A stretch of DNA of 59,828 nt from Gammaproteobacteria bacterium. GTDB taxonomy: Bacteria > Pseudomonadota > Gammaproteobacteria > SpSt-1174. Position numbers and translations under genes: made by a program. Below, one piece after another: positions 9,868 to 18,804 of this stretch. Numbering within the stretch: the stretch's first letter is position 1; each line of letters starts with the position of its first letter. Location of the stretch: NCBI GenBank assembly GCA_037388465.1, contig JARRKE010000007.1:1-59828 (forward strand), in the 5' to 3' direction. Below the pieces are notes generated by a model. That model did no database searches. It was not told where the DNA came from and saw only the letters and a list, made by a program, of their open reading frames with translations.

Positions 9868-11144
9868 TCCGGAGTGGTATAGACGGACCGGCCTCCGAAC
9901 AGGGTATGGCGTACACGCCCGGTGAACGACCAGCCCTGGAAGGGCGTGTTGTGTCCGCGGCTGTGCATCTGTTCCCTGTCCAGGGTCCAGTCGGCCTGAG
10001 GATCGTAAATCACCAGATCCGCGCTCATACCGACATCCAGCCGGCCTGCCTGGATGCCGAGTATCCCGGCGGGACCGGCGGTCACGCGTTGCAGCGCGGT
10101 ATGCAGATCAAGTGCGCCTTCCTCGGCCAGACGCAGGGTCAGCGGCAGCAGGGTTTCGAGGGCCGACATGCCCGGGGCAGTGGCCGGGAACGGCGCGAGC
10201 TTGGCGTCCGCCTCGTGCGGCTGGTGGTCGGAGCAGATGGCGCCCAGTACCCCATCGGCCACACCCTGGCGCAGGGCTTCCAGGTCACGCTGAGTGCGCA
10301 GCGGCGGAATGACGTGGCACAGGCTGTTGAAATCCGCCAGATCCATCTCGGTCAGGAACAATTGATGCGCCGCCACGTCCGCGCTGACCGGCAGACCTTC
10401 TGCCTGGGCTCGTGCCACCAGGGCAACACCGCGCGCCGTGGACAGGCGGCAGAAATGAACGTGTGCACCGGTTTCTTCCACCAGGGCCAGCAACTGGCCC
10501 AATGCCGCGGTTTCGGCTGCGGCGGGAATGGCCGGCAGGCCGAGCCGGGTGGCCACCGCGCCTTCGTGTGCGCAGCCGCCGTTGGCCAGCCACGGGTCGA
10601 TCGGGTGAATGTGAACGGTCAGGTCCAGGCCGGTCGCGTATTCCAGGGCCCGGCGCAGCACCAGGGTATTGGTAATCGGTATGAGGCCGTTACTGACGCC
10701 GTTCAGTCCGGCTGCCTTGAGGGCGCCGAGTTCGCTGAGTTGTTCGCCGGCCAGGTCGCGGGTAATGCTGCCCAATGGCACCACGCGGGCGTTGCCCGAC
10801 TGGCGGGCGAGGCGCTGGATCAGGTTGATCTCGGCGGGCGTATCGATCGGGGGATCGGTATCGGGTGGGCAGCACAGGGTGGTGATGCCGCCGCTGGCCG
10901 CGGCCAGGGTTTCGCTGCTGATCGTGCCCTTGTGTTCCTGCCCGGGCTCGCGCAGGCGGGCGGCCAGATCGACCAGTCCCGGGAACACCCAGAGGCCCTG
11001 CGCATCGATGGTTTCTTCCGCCTCGAAGCCGGCGGGCGGCGTATCGATTGCGATGATGCGCCCCTCGTCGATAAAGAGGTCGCCGGTTCGGTCGAGTTTG
11101 GTTGACGGATCGAGCAGGCGGCCCTGACGGATATGCATTCTCAT
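9864..11144 (-). CDS. pyrC': Dihydroorotase-like protein PyrC' (probably inactive, aspartate transcarbamylase partner)
   Basis: The 426-residue protein has the dihydroorotase/amidohydrolase fold throughout, but the metal-binding D-x-H-x-H near residues 56-62 is replaced: [15 protein letters not shown] has Ala and Arg where the two histidines belong. This matches the non-catalytic dihydroorotase of pseudomonads (PyrC' or PyrX), which is required to hold the PyrB dodecamer together. The ATG at 11144 overlaps the pyrB stop as ATGA, so translation is coupled and a joint complex is expected. A functional pyrC should exist elsewhere in the genome. Assignment of inactivity is from the missing ligands, not measured. 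Confidence 0.85.
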   Translation of the reverse strand: MRMHIRQGRLLDPSTKLDRTGDLFIDEGRIIAIDTPPAGFEAEETIDAQGLWVFPGLVDLAARLREPGQEHKGTISSETLAAASGGITTLCCPPDTDPPIDTPAEINLIQRLARQSGNARVVPLGSITRDLAGEQLSELGALKAAGLNGVSNGLIPITNTLVLRRALEYATGLDLTVHIHPIDPWLANGGCAHEGAVATRLGLPAIPAAAETAALGQLLALVEETGAHVHFCRLSTARGVALVARAQAEGLPVSADVAAHQLFLTEMDLADFNSLCHVIPPLRTQRDLEALRQGVADGVLGAICSDHQPHEADAKLAPFPATAPGMSALETLLPLTLRLAEEGALDLHTALQRVTAGPAGILGIQAGRLDVGMSADLVIYDPQADWTLDREQMHSRGHNTPFQGWSFTGRVRHTLFGGRSVYTTPE

Positions 11145-12142
11145 GCGGAGGCCTCCGTCACGCGGGCACCCATACACATGGACATGACGGCCATGCGGAC
11201 GGCGATGCCGTAGGTTACCTGGCTCAGAATGACCGACTGGGGTCCGTCCGCGACCTGGGAGTCGATCTCCACGCCGCGGTTGGCCGGGCCGGGGTGCATG
11301 ACGATGGCGTCGGGCTGGGCGCGGCGCAGCCGCTCCGGCGTCAGGCCGTAGCGCTGGAAGTATTCGTGTTCGCTGGGCAGGAAGGCACCGGCCATGCGCT
11401 CCTTCTGCAGCCTGAGCATGATGACCACATCCACGCCCTCAAGGCCGGCATGAATGTCATGGAAGATGTGGACGCCGAGGTTTTCGCCGTCGGCCGGGAG
11501 CAGGGTGCGTGGACCGATGACGCGTATCTCTCCCGTGTTGAGTAGGTTCAGGGCGTGGATCTGTGAGCGGGCGACCCGTGAATGCAGCACATCACCGACG
11601 ATGGCGACCTTGAGTTTGGTGAAATCCTTTTTGTGGCGGCGGATGGTGAACATGTCCAGCAACGCCTGGGTGGGATGGGCATGGCTGCCGTCGCCGGCGT
11701 TGAGCACGCTGACGTGCGGGGCGGCATGGCGGGCGATGAAGTGCGCGGCTCCGCTCTGGGCGTGACGCACGATGAACATGTCCGTGTCCATGGCCTCAAG
11801 GTTGTGCAGCGTGTCGAGCAGGCTTTCACCCTTGGTGGTGGCGGAGGTGCTGATGTTGAGGTTGAGCACGTCGGCGGAAAGCCGCTTGGCCGCCAGTTCG
11901 AAGGTGGTGCGGGTGCGCGTGCTGGGCTCGAAAAACAGATTCATGACCGTTTTGCCGCGCAGCAAGGGAAGCTTCTTGACCCCCTGGTCGTGCATGGCGG
12001 CGAAGGATTCGGCGGTATCGAGGATCTCGTTGACGAGGTTGCGGCTCAGTCCTTCGATGGTGAGCAGGTGGCGCAGCCGCCCTTCTTCGGTGAGTTGCAT
12101 TCGGTTTGCGAGGGGGCCTGGCTGGGGTGGTTTGCGGCTCAT
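11141..12142 (-). CDS. pyrB: Aspartate carbamoyltransferase catalytic chain
   Basis: PyrB condenses carbamoyl phosphate with aspartate to carbamoyl aspartate, the committed pyrimidine step. The 333-residue chain carries the carbamoyl-phosphate motif [15 protein letters not shown] near residue 58, the [12 protein letters not shown] loop that donates Ser and Lys to the neighbouring subunit, and [10 protein letters not shown] near residue 275. The start at 12142 forms an ATGA overlap with the pyrR stop; a longer in-frame reading upstream would run through pyrR and is rejected. No pyrI regulatory subunit follows; instead pyrC' is coupled, which places it in the class B (PyrB-PyrC') type of enzyme. 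Confidence 0.96.
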   Translation of the reverse strand: MSRKPPQPGPLANRMQLTEEGRLRHLLTIEGLSRNLVNEILDTAESFAAMHDQGVKKLPLLRGKTVMNLFFEPSTRTRTTFELAAKRLSADVLNLNISTSATTKGESLLDTLHNLEAMDTDMFIVRHAQSGAAHFIARHAAPHVSVLNAGDGSHAHPTQALLDMFTIRRHKKDFTKLKVAIVGDVLHSRVARSQIHALNLLNTGEIRVIGPRTLLPADGENLGVHIFHDIHAGLEGVDVVIMLRLQKERMAGAFLPSEHEYFQRYGLTPERLRRAQPDAIVMHPGPANRGVEIDSQVADGPQSVILSQVTYGIAVRMAVMSMCMGARVTEASA

Positions 12143-12648
12143 GCAGGTTCGCCGATGGTCACGATATTGAAGGTCAGCGGGTCCGGGCCTTCCAGTTCCA
12201 CGCGTTCGTCGCTGGACAGGCTGAGTTGGCGGCCGACGACCTGTGCCTCGATGGGGAGTTCGCGGCCCTCGTTGCGGCTGATCAGCACCGCCAGGGTGAC
12301 GGAGGCGGGACGCCCGAAGTCGAAGATCTCGTTCAATGCGGCGCGGATGGTGCGGCCGGTGTAAAGCACGTCGTCCACCAGGATGAGGTGCCGATCCTCC
12401 ACCCCGAACGGAAGATGGGAGGGCGAGACGCGCGGGTGCATCCCGATTCTGGAAAAGTCGTCCCGGTAGAAACTGATATTCAGTTCGCCCAGCGGCGTGT
12501 CGAGGCCGAGGCGCTCGTGCAGCGCCTGTGCGATCCATACCCCGCCCCGCTGGATACCGATCATGGCCGCATCCCGGATGCGGTCGCCGAATTGGTCGCG
12601 CAGGTCCTGCGCCATCGCATCGAGCAGCGGATTCAGGTCTTCACTCAT
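12139..12648 (-). CDS. pyrR: PyrR, pyrimidine regulator / uracil phosphoribosyltransferase
   Basis: The 169-residue protein is a type I phosphoribosyltransferase with the PRPP-binding loop [18 protein letters not shown] near residue 90. In Gram-positive bacteria PyrR binds pyr mRNA and also converts uracil and PRPP to UMP. In proteobacteria the regulatory role is less clear. No attenuator-like structure was noticed just ahead of it, because ruvX overlaps its start. It sits between ruvX and pyrB with 4-base overlaps on both sides. Confidence 0.93.
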   Translation of the reverse strand: MSEDLNPLLDAMAQDLRDQFGDRIRDAAMIGIQRGGVWIAQALHERLGLDTPLGELNISFYRDDFSRIGMHPRVSPSHLPFGVEDRHLILVDDVLYTGRTIRAALNEIFDFGRPASVTLAVLISRNEGRELPIEAQVVGRQLSLSSDERVELEGPDPLTFNIVTIGEPA

Positions 12649-13088
12649 GGTTGATCGGCCATCCAGGTTTCGAGGATCAGCGCGGCGGAGAGTGTATCAA
12701 TTTCTTCGCGCGCAATGCGTCGCTTTCTGCCGGCGCGGCGTGCGGCGGTCAGGTCGGCTTCGGCCTCGGCGGAGGTGAGCGTCTCGTTGACCGTGTATAC
12801 GGGCAGCCCGAAACGGCGTTCCAGCTCGGCGCAAAAGGCGTGGATCTCTTTGTGCAGCGGGTGGCGGCCGCCGTGTGTCCGTTCCGGCAGGCCGACGACC
12901 AGGGCGTTCGGGTGCCATTCCCTGACTAGCTGCTCAATGGCCTCCCAATCGGGTTTGCCGGCGGAGCTGGTCAGGGTGGTGAGCGGTGTGGCGCTGCCGG
13001 TGAGCGGTTGACCGACCGCGACCCCGGTGCGCCGCCGTCCATAGTCGAAGCCCAGCAGGATGCCCTGGGATCTTGCCGCCTCAGGCAT
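12645..13088 (-). CDS. ruvX: RuvX (YqgF), putative pre-16S rRNA nuclease / Holliday junction resolvase family
   Basis: The 147-residue protein has the RNase H-like fold with GFDYGRRRTGVAVGQ near residue 12, whose Asp is the first catalytic acid, a central VVGLPERTHG strand and VNETLTSAEAE with the second acid. The family matures the 5' end of 16S rRNA in E. coli. The start at 13088 is chosen because the longer in-frame reading extends through algH with low-complexity sequence; this start overlaps the algH stop region by 8 bases. The algH-ruvX-pyrR-pyrB order is conserved in many gammaproteobacteria. Confidence 0.94.
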   Translation of the reverse strand: MPEAARSQGILLGFDYGRRRTGVAVGQPLTGSATPLTTLTSSAGKPDWEAIEQLVREWHPNALVVGLPERTHGGRHPLHKEIHAFCAELERRFGLPVYTVNETLTSAEAEADLTAARRAGRKRRIAREEIDTLSAALILETWMADQP

Positions 13089-13644
13089 GTCCTGCGTCAC
13101 CGGACAACAGGCTGAGGTCGACGCCGAGTTTGGTCGCTGCGGCCTGCCAGCGGTGTTGTGGAGGAAGATCGAACAGGATGTGAGGGTCCGCCGGGCAGGT
13201 GAGCCAGGCGTTGGAGGCGAGTTCGTGTTCGAGTTGGCCGGCGGCCCAGCCGGCATAACCGAGTGCGATCAGCGTATGACTGGGGCCTTCGCCCGCCGCC
13301 AGCGCCTGCAGAATATCGGCCGAGGTGGTCAGGGCGAGGTTTTCGGTGATCTGCAGGGTGGATTCCCAGTTGCCTGTCGGCTGGTGCAGTACGAAGCCCC
13401 GTTCGGGCTGGACGGGGCCGCCGGAATAAACCGGTAGACCGCGCACGGCGTCGTCCTCGCAAGGCAGATCGAGCTGTTCGCAAAGATCGCCGAGCTGCAT
13501 GTCCAGCGGGTGATTGATGACCAGCCCCAGGGCGCCCTGTTCGCTATGTTCGCAGATGAACGAAACGCTGCGGACAAAGTTCGGGTCCGCCAGGCTGGGC
13601 ATGGCGATGAGGAATTGGTTGCTCAGGGATGTCAGGTCGCCCAT
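13081..13644 (-). CDS. algH: UPF0301 protein AlgH/YqgE
   Basis: The 187-residue protein belongs to the AlgH/YqgE family, seen in the opening SLSNQFLIAMPSLADPNF, the GALGLVINHPLD motif near residue 38, and ALGYAGWAAGQLE near 125. Its biochemical function is not known; in Pseudomonas it was first linked to alginate regulation. It is cytoplasmic, without signal or membrane segment. It overlaps ruvX and lies 28 bp downstream of the TonB-like gene. Confidence 0.94.
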   Translation of the reverse strand: MGDLTSLSNQFLIAMPSLADPNFVRSVSFICEHSEQGALGLVINHPLDMQLGDLCEQLDLPCEDDAVRGLPVYSGGPVQPERGFVLHQPTGNWESTLQITENLALTTSADILQALAAGEGPSHTLIALGYAGWAAGQLEHELASNAWLTCPADPHILFDLPPQHRWQAAATKLGVDLSLLSGDAGHA

Positions 13645-13672
13645 GTGCGGAGTTTAGCAGTCCGGATCAGCG

Positions 13673-14560
13673 CTAATGGGTGATGAGCTGGTTGTCGCTC
13701 TGGAATATCCAGGTGCGGGTGATCATCAGCTGGTCGTAGTTTTTGCGCAGCGCCGGCGGGAACGGCGGGAACGGCGAGGCCAGCTTGACGATACGCTTGG
13801 CGGCGTCATCCAGCACCCGGTGATCCGATGACGAGGCGATGGTGGCCTTGAGCACGCGTCCCTGGCTGTCGACCAGGACATTGAGAATGAGCTTGCCGTT
13901 GAGATGTCGCCGGACGGCCTCGTCCGGGTAATTGAGATTGCCGACGCGTTCGACCTTGCGCACCCAGGTGGCGAGATATTCCGCGGTGGCCACGCTCTTG
14001 GCGCTGACGGAATCGACGTACTTGATGCGCGGCCGCTTGGCGTAGTCCTCTTCGTCCTTGCGGATTTCGGAGGAAAGATGCGCGATCTGCAGGCTGCGGC
14101 GTATCAGTTCGGAGGCCGTGGGGGCGATTTCCTGAACCGGGCTCAGGGTTTCGGTGCGCTGCGCCACCTCCCGTTTGGCATTGGGGCTTTGCAGCGTGCG
14201 CGTTTCGCGTTTCCCGCTGTGTGACGGGGCGCTGGCCTGCAGGCTGATCGGGGCGTCGCCGCGGCCGGTGTTCGGCATGATGCCGGTGACGGGGCTGGAG
14301 GGCCGTCCGTCCCGGTCGCTGCGGCCGCTGGCCTGCTGATCGACCTGGGCGATGTACTTGGCGTCCTTGGGCCGCTGCTCGGAGCGGGTCTGCACCAGGA
14401 TGACGTTCAGGGTCGGTGCCGCGTTGGCCCGGAATTTGGGCGCCATGTCGAATGCCACGCCCAGGATCAGGATCCCGTGCAGGACGGCGGCAAAAAACAG
14501 GGCCAGTCCGAGGCGGTCGGCGGGGCGGATTTCAGGGGCGAGAGAGGCTGCGGTCATCAA
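13673..14560 (-). CDS. TonB-family energy transducer
   Basis: The 295-residue protein has a cytoplasmic start, one membrane anchor at about residues 17-38 (LGLALFFAAVLHGILILG), a polar periplasmic linker and a C-terminal TonB domain (about 195-290) with the YPDEAVRRHLNGKLIL strand-helix and a late PFPPFPPALR segment. TonB proteins transmit the proton-motive force to outer-membrane receptors. No ExbB/ExbD lies nearby and the linker is poor in Pro-Lys/Pro-Glu repeats, so it is the single-gene type found beside gshB/algH in pseudomonads rather than the siderophore TonB. Its start overlaps the end of the Gx transporter gene by 29 bases. Confidence 0.9.
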   Translation of the reverse strand: MMTAASLAPEIRPADRLGLALFFAAVLHGILILGVAFDMAPKFRANAAPTLNVILVQTRSEQRPKDAKYIAQVDQQASGRSDRDGRPSSPVTGIMPNTGRGDAPISLQASAPSHSGKRETRTLQSPNAKREVAQRTETLSPVQEIAPTASELIRRSLQIAHLSSEIRKDEEDYAKRPRIKYVDSVSAKSVATAEYLATWVRKVERVGNLNYPDEAVRRHLNGKLILNVLVDSQGRVLKATIASSSDHRVLDDAAKRIVKLASPFPPFPPALRKNYDQLMITRTWIFQSDNQLITH

Positions 14561-15065
14561 GCTCGGCAGGCAGTCGCGTCAACACGGCGTGAGCAATTGT
14601 ACCCGTAACCAGCCCGAATAGCAGGGCAAGGCCCATCAGCAGGGGAAAAATACGCAGTAATTCGGGATGCGGGATGAACAGGCTGTAGGCCGTCAGGAAC
14701 TGGCCGGCCATGTGCGCCTCGGCGGCCAGCAAGGAATAACCCACCGGTCCCAGGCGACCGCCGGATAGCTGCTTGCCCAGGCCGAGGGCGATCAGGGCGC
14801 AGACGGCACCGGTGGCGCTGAGCAGAAAGGTCGGGGAGAGAAAGCTGCCGATCAGCAGGCTGCCGGCCAGCACCCGCAACATGCTCACCCAGGCCGCGCT
14901 GCCCCAGCCGTAGCGGATGAGGGTGATGACCGTGATGACGTTGGCCAGCCCCGGCTTCACACCGGGCAGCGGGCTGGGCAGGGCGCTTTCGGCGATGTGG
15001 ATGGTGATCGCCAGCGCCGCCAGCCAGGCAAGCCGGTAGTCCTCCCGGGTGGCGAGAATCTGCAT
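14532..15065 (-). CDS. Gx transporter family membrane protein (heptaprenyl diphosphate synthase component I-like)
   Basis: The 177-residue hydrophobic protein has about five membrane helices and the family pattern ESALPSPLPGVKPGLANVI near residue 20, with a further Gly-rich stretch SATGAVCALIALGLG. Annotated names vary (Hpre_diP_synt_I, Gx transporter); the relationship to heptaprenyl synthase is historical and the fold is closer to ECF substrate-binding subunits. The start at 15065 shares one base with the apbE stop (TGATG), so it is coupled to apbE. Members of this family recur next to ApbE and flavinylated electron-transfer proteins, which suggests a role in flavin or membrane redox work; that is inference. 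Confidence 0.75.
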   Translation of the reverse strand: MQILATREDYRLAWLAALAITIHIAESALPSPLPGVKPGLANVITVITLIRYGWGSAAWVSMLRVLAGSLLIGSFLSPTFLLSATGAVCALIALGLGKQLSGGRLGPVGYSLLAAEAHMAGQFLTAYSLFIPHPELLRIFPLLMGLALLFGLVTGTIAHAVLTRLPAELDDRSLSRP

Positions 15066-16126
15066 CAGCGAACCGCGCCCGGGTTCAGTTGCAAGGTGTG
15101 GATGGCCGGCGGCTGTTTGGTGAAATGGATGCGTTTGGCCATGGCCGGCGTCATGTACACCTCGCCCTGATGGTCGATGAGCATGATCTGGGAGACGTGC
15201 ATCCCCTTTGCGATGCGGGCCCAATCCTTTATCCCCGCGATCATCAGGGCGGTGGCGGCCGCGTCGGCCCGCGCCCCGTTCCCCGGACCGTCCAGGATGA
15301 CCGTCGCCGAGCTGACGCCGGCGGAAGGATACCCGCTGCGGGGGTCGATGATGTGGTGATAGCGCTTGCCGTGATACATGTAATAGCGCTCATAGTCGCC
15401 CGAGGTGAACACCGACTCGTCGCCCTGGATGTCCACCCAGGCCAAAGCGGTGTCGGCCTGGTCCGGGTTGCGAATGCCGATGCGCCAGGGCCGGTCGCCA
15501 TGGCGACCGATGGCGCGCAGATCGCCGCCGGCGTCGATCAGGGCGTTGTGAATGCCCATGGCACGGAAGCGTTCCATCACCCGGTCCACGCCGTAGCCCT
15601 TGGCGAACCCGCCGAAATCCAGCCGAACGGCGGGATTGGTGCTGCTGAGCCTGATGCCGTCGACGTGCAGGTCGGCCATGGTCGGATGCTGTTTCAGCAG
15701 AGCCTGGATTTTGGCCAATGGGGGAGGCGGCCCCTTCGGGAGAGTATCGCTTTCGAAGCCCCATAGCTGCAGCAGCTTGCCGATGGCCGGGTTGAACAAC
15801 CCGCCGCTTTGCCGCGACAGGGTCGTGCCGAGTTTGATCAGGGGCAGCACGGAGGGCGGGGCGGTAAAGGGGCTGCCGGTCGGCAGCAGGAGGTTGACCC
15901 GGCCCAGCGGCCCGGGATGCCAGGCGTTCCAGGTGTGCTGCATGTAATCGAAGTCCTGGCGGGCCACCTTGAATGCCTGCCGGGCCTGGGCGGGATCGTC
16001 GGTGTACAGCGTGATATTGATCAGCGTCCCAAAGTCGAGGATGGTGTCCTTGTAGGGTTTGTTCTGGCTGCAGCCGGACAGCAGCAGGGCGGCCAGGACC
16101 ATGAGGAGGGCGATTGGTCTTTTCAT
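15065..16126 (-). CDS. apbE: FAD:protein FMN transferase, lipoprotein (ApbE)
   Basis: ApbE attaches FMN covalently to a Thr or Ser of membrane redox proteins such as RnfG and NqrC, on the periplasmic side. The 353-residue product starts MKRPIALLMVLAALLLSGC, a lipoprotein signal with the cysteine at residue 19. The family motifs follow: DFGGFAKGYGVDRV, DAGGDLRAIG, HHIIDPRSGYP and ADAAATALMI, which hold the Mg2+ and FAD. The ATG at 16126 overlaps the gshB stop (ATGA). No Rnf, Nqr or obvious flavin-acceptor protein is in the window, so its target lies elsewhere. Confidence 0.93.
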   Translation of the reverse strand: MKRPIALLMVLAALLLSGCSQNKPYKDTILDFGTLINITLYTDDPAQARQAFKVARQDFDYMQHTWNAWHPGPLGRVNLLLPTGSPFTAPPSVLPLIKLGTTLSRQSGGLFNPAIGKLLQLWGFESDTLPKGPPPPLAKIQALLKQHPTMADLHVDGIRLSSTNPAVRLDFGGFAKGYGVDRVMERFRAMGIHNALIDAGGDLRAIGRHGDRPWRIGIRNPDQADTALAWVDIQGDESVFTSGDYERYYMYHGKRYHHIIDPRSGYPSAGVSSATVILDGPGNGARADAAATALMIAGIKDWARIAKGMHVSQIMLIDHQGEVYMTPAMAKRIHFTKQPPAIHTLQLNPGAVR

Positions 16127-17073
16127 GCCTTCAGTCTGGCGAGGATGGCGTCCATCAGTTGGGCACTGATATTGATACCGTAAATGGCATCCAGTTCGCG
16201 GATGCAGGTAGGGCTGGTGACGTTGATTTCGGTCAGGTAGTCGCCGATCACGTCCAGTCCGACGAACAACAGGCCCATGCGGCACATGACGGGGCCGATG
16301 CGTTCGGCGATCTCGCGGTCGCGCGCCGTGAGCTCGACCCCCACGCCGTGCCCGCCGGCGGCCAGGTTGGCGCGGCCCTCGCCCTCGGCCGGGATGCGGG
16401 CCAGCGCATAGGGCACCGGTTCGCCGTCCACCAGCAGGATGCGTTTGTCGCCCTGGGTGTATTCAGGTAAAAACCGCTGGCACATGACCGTGCGCCGGCC
16501 ATGGTGGGTGACGGACTCGAGGATGACGTTCAGATTCGGGTCCTGGCGGCGCAGGCGAAACACCTCCGCGCCACCCATGCCGTCCAGGGGTTTGACCACG
16601 GCCTCGCCCTGCGTTTCCAGGAAGGCCCGCAGGCGGGGCATATCGCGCGTGACGAGGCTGGGGGGCGCGAGGTCGGGAAACCAGGCGGTATAGAGTTTTT
16701 CGTTCACCGCCCTGATGCCGCCGGGCGCATTGATCACCCGCGTGCCCTGTGCCTCCGCCAGCTCCAGCAGGTACAGTGAGTAGAGGTACTCCATGTCCAG
16801 CGGCGGGTCCTTGCGCATCAGAACCACGTCCAGACTGTCGAGCGGCGCCACCTCCGGCGAGCCGAGCTCGAACCAGCCCTGCGGATCGTCTGCGACACGC
16901 AGGGCGCGCATGCTAGCATGTACCTGGCCGTTCTCGAGCCACAGGTCGCTTTGCTCCATGTACCGGAGCGGCCAGCCGCGGGCCTGCGCTTCCAGCAGCA
17001 TGGCGAAGGTGCTGTCTTTTTTGATATTGATAGTGGCGATGGGATCCATCACCACCCCGAGCGTAGGGGTCAT
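16123..17073 (-). CDS. gshB: Glutathione synthetase
   Basis: GshB ligates gamma-glutamylcysteine and glycine with ATP to give glutathione in the cytoplasm. The 316-residue ATP-grasp enzyme begins MTPTLGVVMDPIATINIKKD, close to the E. coli start, and contains VKPLDGMGGAEVFRL near residue 159 and the C-terminal DVIGDYLTEINVTSPTCIREL with metal-binding residues. It is the first gene of the ten-gene minus-strand run ending at the PyrK-like gene and is divergent from pilG, the same neighbourhood as in Pseudomonas. Confidence 0.97.
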   Translation of the reverse strand: MTPTLGVVMDPIATINIKKDSTFAMLLEAQARGWPLRYMEQSDLWLENGQVHASMRALRVADDPQGWFELGSPEVAPLDSLDVVLMRKDPPLDMEYLYSLYLLELAEAQGTRVINAPGGIRAVNEKLYTAWFPDLAPPSLVTRDMPRLRAFLETQGEAVVKPLDGMGGAEVFRLRRQDPNLNVILESVTHHGRRTVMCQRFLPEYTQGDKRILLVDGEPVPYALARIPAEGEGRANLAAGGHGVGVELTARDREIAERIGPVMCRMGLLFVGLDVIGDYLTEINVTSPTCIRELDAIYGINISAQLMDAILARLKA

Positions 17074-17297
17074 AGCGGTTCCGCTTGCTGCAGTTGGGTA
17101 TGGGGATGCGGGTCGACATTCTTATTCTACGCCCACGACCGATGCTCTTGGCCAGTGACCGGGCATGATGCGAGTTTGAGAACGAACATAACATTTTGGG
17201 GCTAAGGCACTGTTTTGATTTATTGCCTAAACCGAATGCATGGGTTAAATTCACCGCAAAACTGCGTCCGCAGAACACGACTGGGTTAAGGTGTGTT
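17074..17297. promoter_or_regulatory. Divergent gshB / pilG intergenic region
   Basis: This 224-bp gap has lower GC than its surroundings from about 17180 on. A candidate pilG promoter is TTGCCT, 16 bp, TTAAAT around 17221-17248; each hexamer matches the consensus at four positions. AAGGTG ahead of the GTG start at 17298 is a good ribosome-binding site. No operator-like repeat was noticed. Confidence 0.35.
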
Positions 17298-17708
17298 GTG
17301 AGCGAAGAAGAAGCAAACGGGGCAGTTGCTCTGAACGGGCTCAAAGTGATGGTCATCGATGACAGCAAGACCATCCGCCGTACCGCAGAGACACTCCTCA
17401 AAAAGCAAGGCTGTGACGTGGTCACGGCCACGGACGGCTTCGAGGCCCTGGCCAAGATTGCCGAGCATCATCCCGACATCATATTTGTCGACATCATGAT
17501 GCCGCGTCTGGATGGCTATCAGACCTGCGCCTTGATCAAGCATAACCGGGACTTCAAGAACACACCGGTCATCATGCTCTCAAGCAAGGACAGTATCTTC
17601 GACAAGGCACGGGGCCGGATCGTCGGCTCCGAGCAATACCTGACCAAGCCGTTCACTCGCGAGGATCTGTTAAGCGCCATCAAGCAACACGTCAAAGGGC
17701 GTGGTTGA
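17298..17708 (+). CDS. pilG: Twitching motility response regulator PilG
   Basis: The 136-residue single-domain CheY-like regulator has the acidic pair at VMVIDDSKT (about residues 17-25), the phospho-acceptor Asp in FVDIMMPRLDGYQ near residue 62, and the switch Lys in LTKPFTRED near 115. There is no output domain. In the Pil-Chp pathway PilG is phosphorylated by ChpA and promotes PilB-driven pilus extension and cAMP synthesis. The GTG start at 17298 is chosen for its AAGGTG ribosome-binding site; an ATG-initiated longer reading begins in the promoter region. It heads the operon. Confidence 0.93.
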   Translation: MSEEEANGAVALNGLKVMVIDDSKTIRRTAETLLKKQGCDVVTATDGFEALAKIAEHHPDIIFVDIMMPRLDGYQTCALIKHNRDFKNTPVIMLSSKDSIFDKARGRIVGSEQYLTKPFTREDLLSAIKQHVKGRG

Positions 17709-17790
17709 ACAAATGGGATGCGACCGATTCTCCAGGCCCGGTTACTGAAAACATTACTAAGCAGAAGAAATTTTTGGGAGTAGAACCCTT

Positions 17791-18153
17791 ATGACGCACA
17801 TTCTCGTGGTTGATGATTCTCCAACCGAACTGCACGTCTTCAAGTCGATTCTGGAAAAGAACGGCTTCCAGGTCACCACGGCGCAAAGTGGTGAGGAAGG
17901 TGTCGAGCTGGCCAAGCAGGTCAAGCCGGATCTGGTGTTGATGGACGTGGTCATGCCCGGTCTGAACGGCTTCCAGGCCACCCGTCAGCTTGCCAACGAG
18001 CCCAGCACGCAGAATATTCCCGTCATTATCGTGACCACCAAGGACCAGGAGACCGACAAGGTCTGGGCCAAGCGGCAGGGTGCCAAGGACTATATCGTCA
18101 AGCCGGCCAAGGAAAAGGAGCTGCTGCAGCGTATCGGTTCGCTGCTGGGGTAA
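17791..18153 (+). CDS. pilH: Twitching motility response regulator PilH
   Basis: The 120-residue CheY-like receiver starts MTHILVVDDSPTELH, with the phospho-acceptor Asp in LVLMDVVMPGLNGFQ near residue 52, the Thr in IVTTKDQ and Lys in YIVKPAKEK. In Pseudomonas PilH acts on retraction and as a phosphate sink opposing PilG. A GGGAG ribosome-binding site precedes the ATG. It is 82 bp downstream of pilG and 3 bp ahead of pilI. Confidence 0.93.
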   Translation: MTHILVVDDSPTELHVFKSILEKNGFQVTTAQSGEEGVELAKQVKPDLVLMDVVMPGLNGFQATRQLANEPSTQNIPVIIVTTKDQETDKVWAKRQGAKDYIVKPAKEKELLQRIGSLLG

Positions 18154-18156
18154 GGT

Positions 18157-18711
18157 ATGGCGGAAGCGGCCGTGACAGCGACGCCCTTCGATCTGCTCCT
18201 GGACATTGAGCGGAAGAGCCAGCGTCATGCGGCCGGCCTGCCCGCCCAGACCGGCGAGAAGCAGGACTGGACGGGAATACTGTTTCGCCTCAAAGGCACC
18301 GAGCTGTTGGCGCCCATGGAGCAGGTGGCCGAGATCGTCTCCATGCCCGATGTGGCGCGTGTGCCCGGCGTCAAGCCCTGGGTGCTGGGCATTGCCAACA
18401 TGCGCGGTAATTTGCTGCCGGTGGCCGATCTTCAGGGCTATCTTTACGGTGAGAACGTGCCGTCCTCGGAATGGAAGCAGGGCAGCCTGCTGGTGCTGAG
18501 GCAGGGGGATATGTATGCGGGCCTGTTGGTCGACGCGGTGCTCGGCATGAAGCATTACTGGCGCGAGGATCAGGCGGAGGAACTGCCTGCGCTCGATGCC
18601 GCGCTAAGGCCTTATGTGGAAACGTCGTTCAGCCGCATGGGGGAGCATTACGGGGTGTTTGCCCTGGGCAAACTCGCCGCGAGCGAAGAATTCATGAATG
18701 TTTCGGTGTGA
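18157..18711 (+). CDS. pilI: CheW-like adaptor PilI
   Basis: The 184-residue cytoplasmic protein is a single CheW domain: an N-terminal extension of about 35 residues, then FRLKGTELLAPMEQVAEIV and PWVLGIANMRGNLLPVADLQGYL around residues 65-90, where CheW proteins contact the kinase and receptor. It couples the receptor PilJ to the kinase ChpA. It follows pilH after three bases, so the two are co-translated. Confidence 0.92.
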   Translation: MAEAAVTATPFDLLLDIERKSQRHAAGLPAQTGEKQDWTGILFRLKGTELLAPMEQVAEIVSMPDVARVPGVKPWVLGIANMRGNLLPVADLQGYLYGENVPSSEWKQGSLLVLRQGDMYAGLLVDAVLGMKHYWREDQAEELPALDAALRPYVETSFSRMGEHYGVFALGKLAASEEFMNVSV

Positions 18712-18804
18712 TCCCATTCACGGTCGGTGAGCACGCCAGACGGAATAATGACAAAAGCACATGCAATCCATCAGATTCCCCGAGGAGGGGCGGAGTAGCA
18801 CAAT

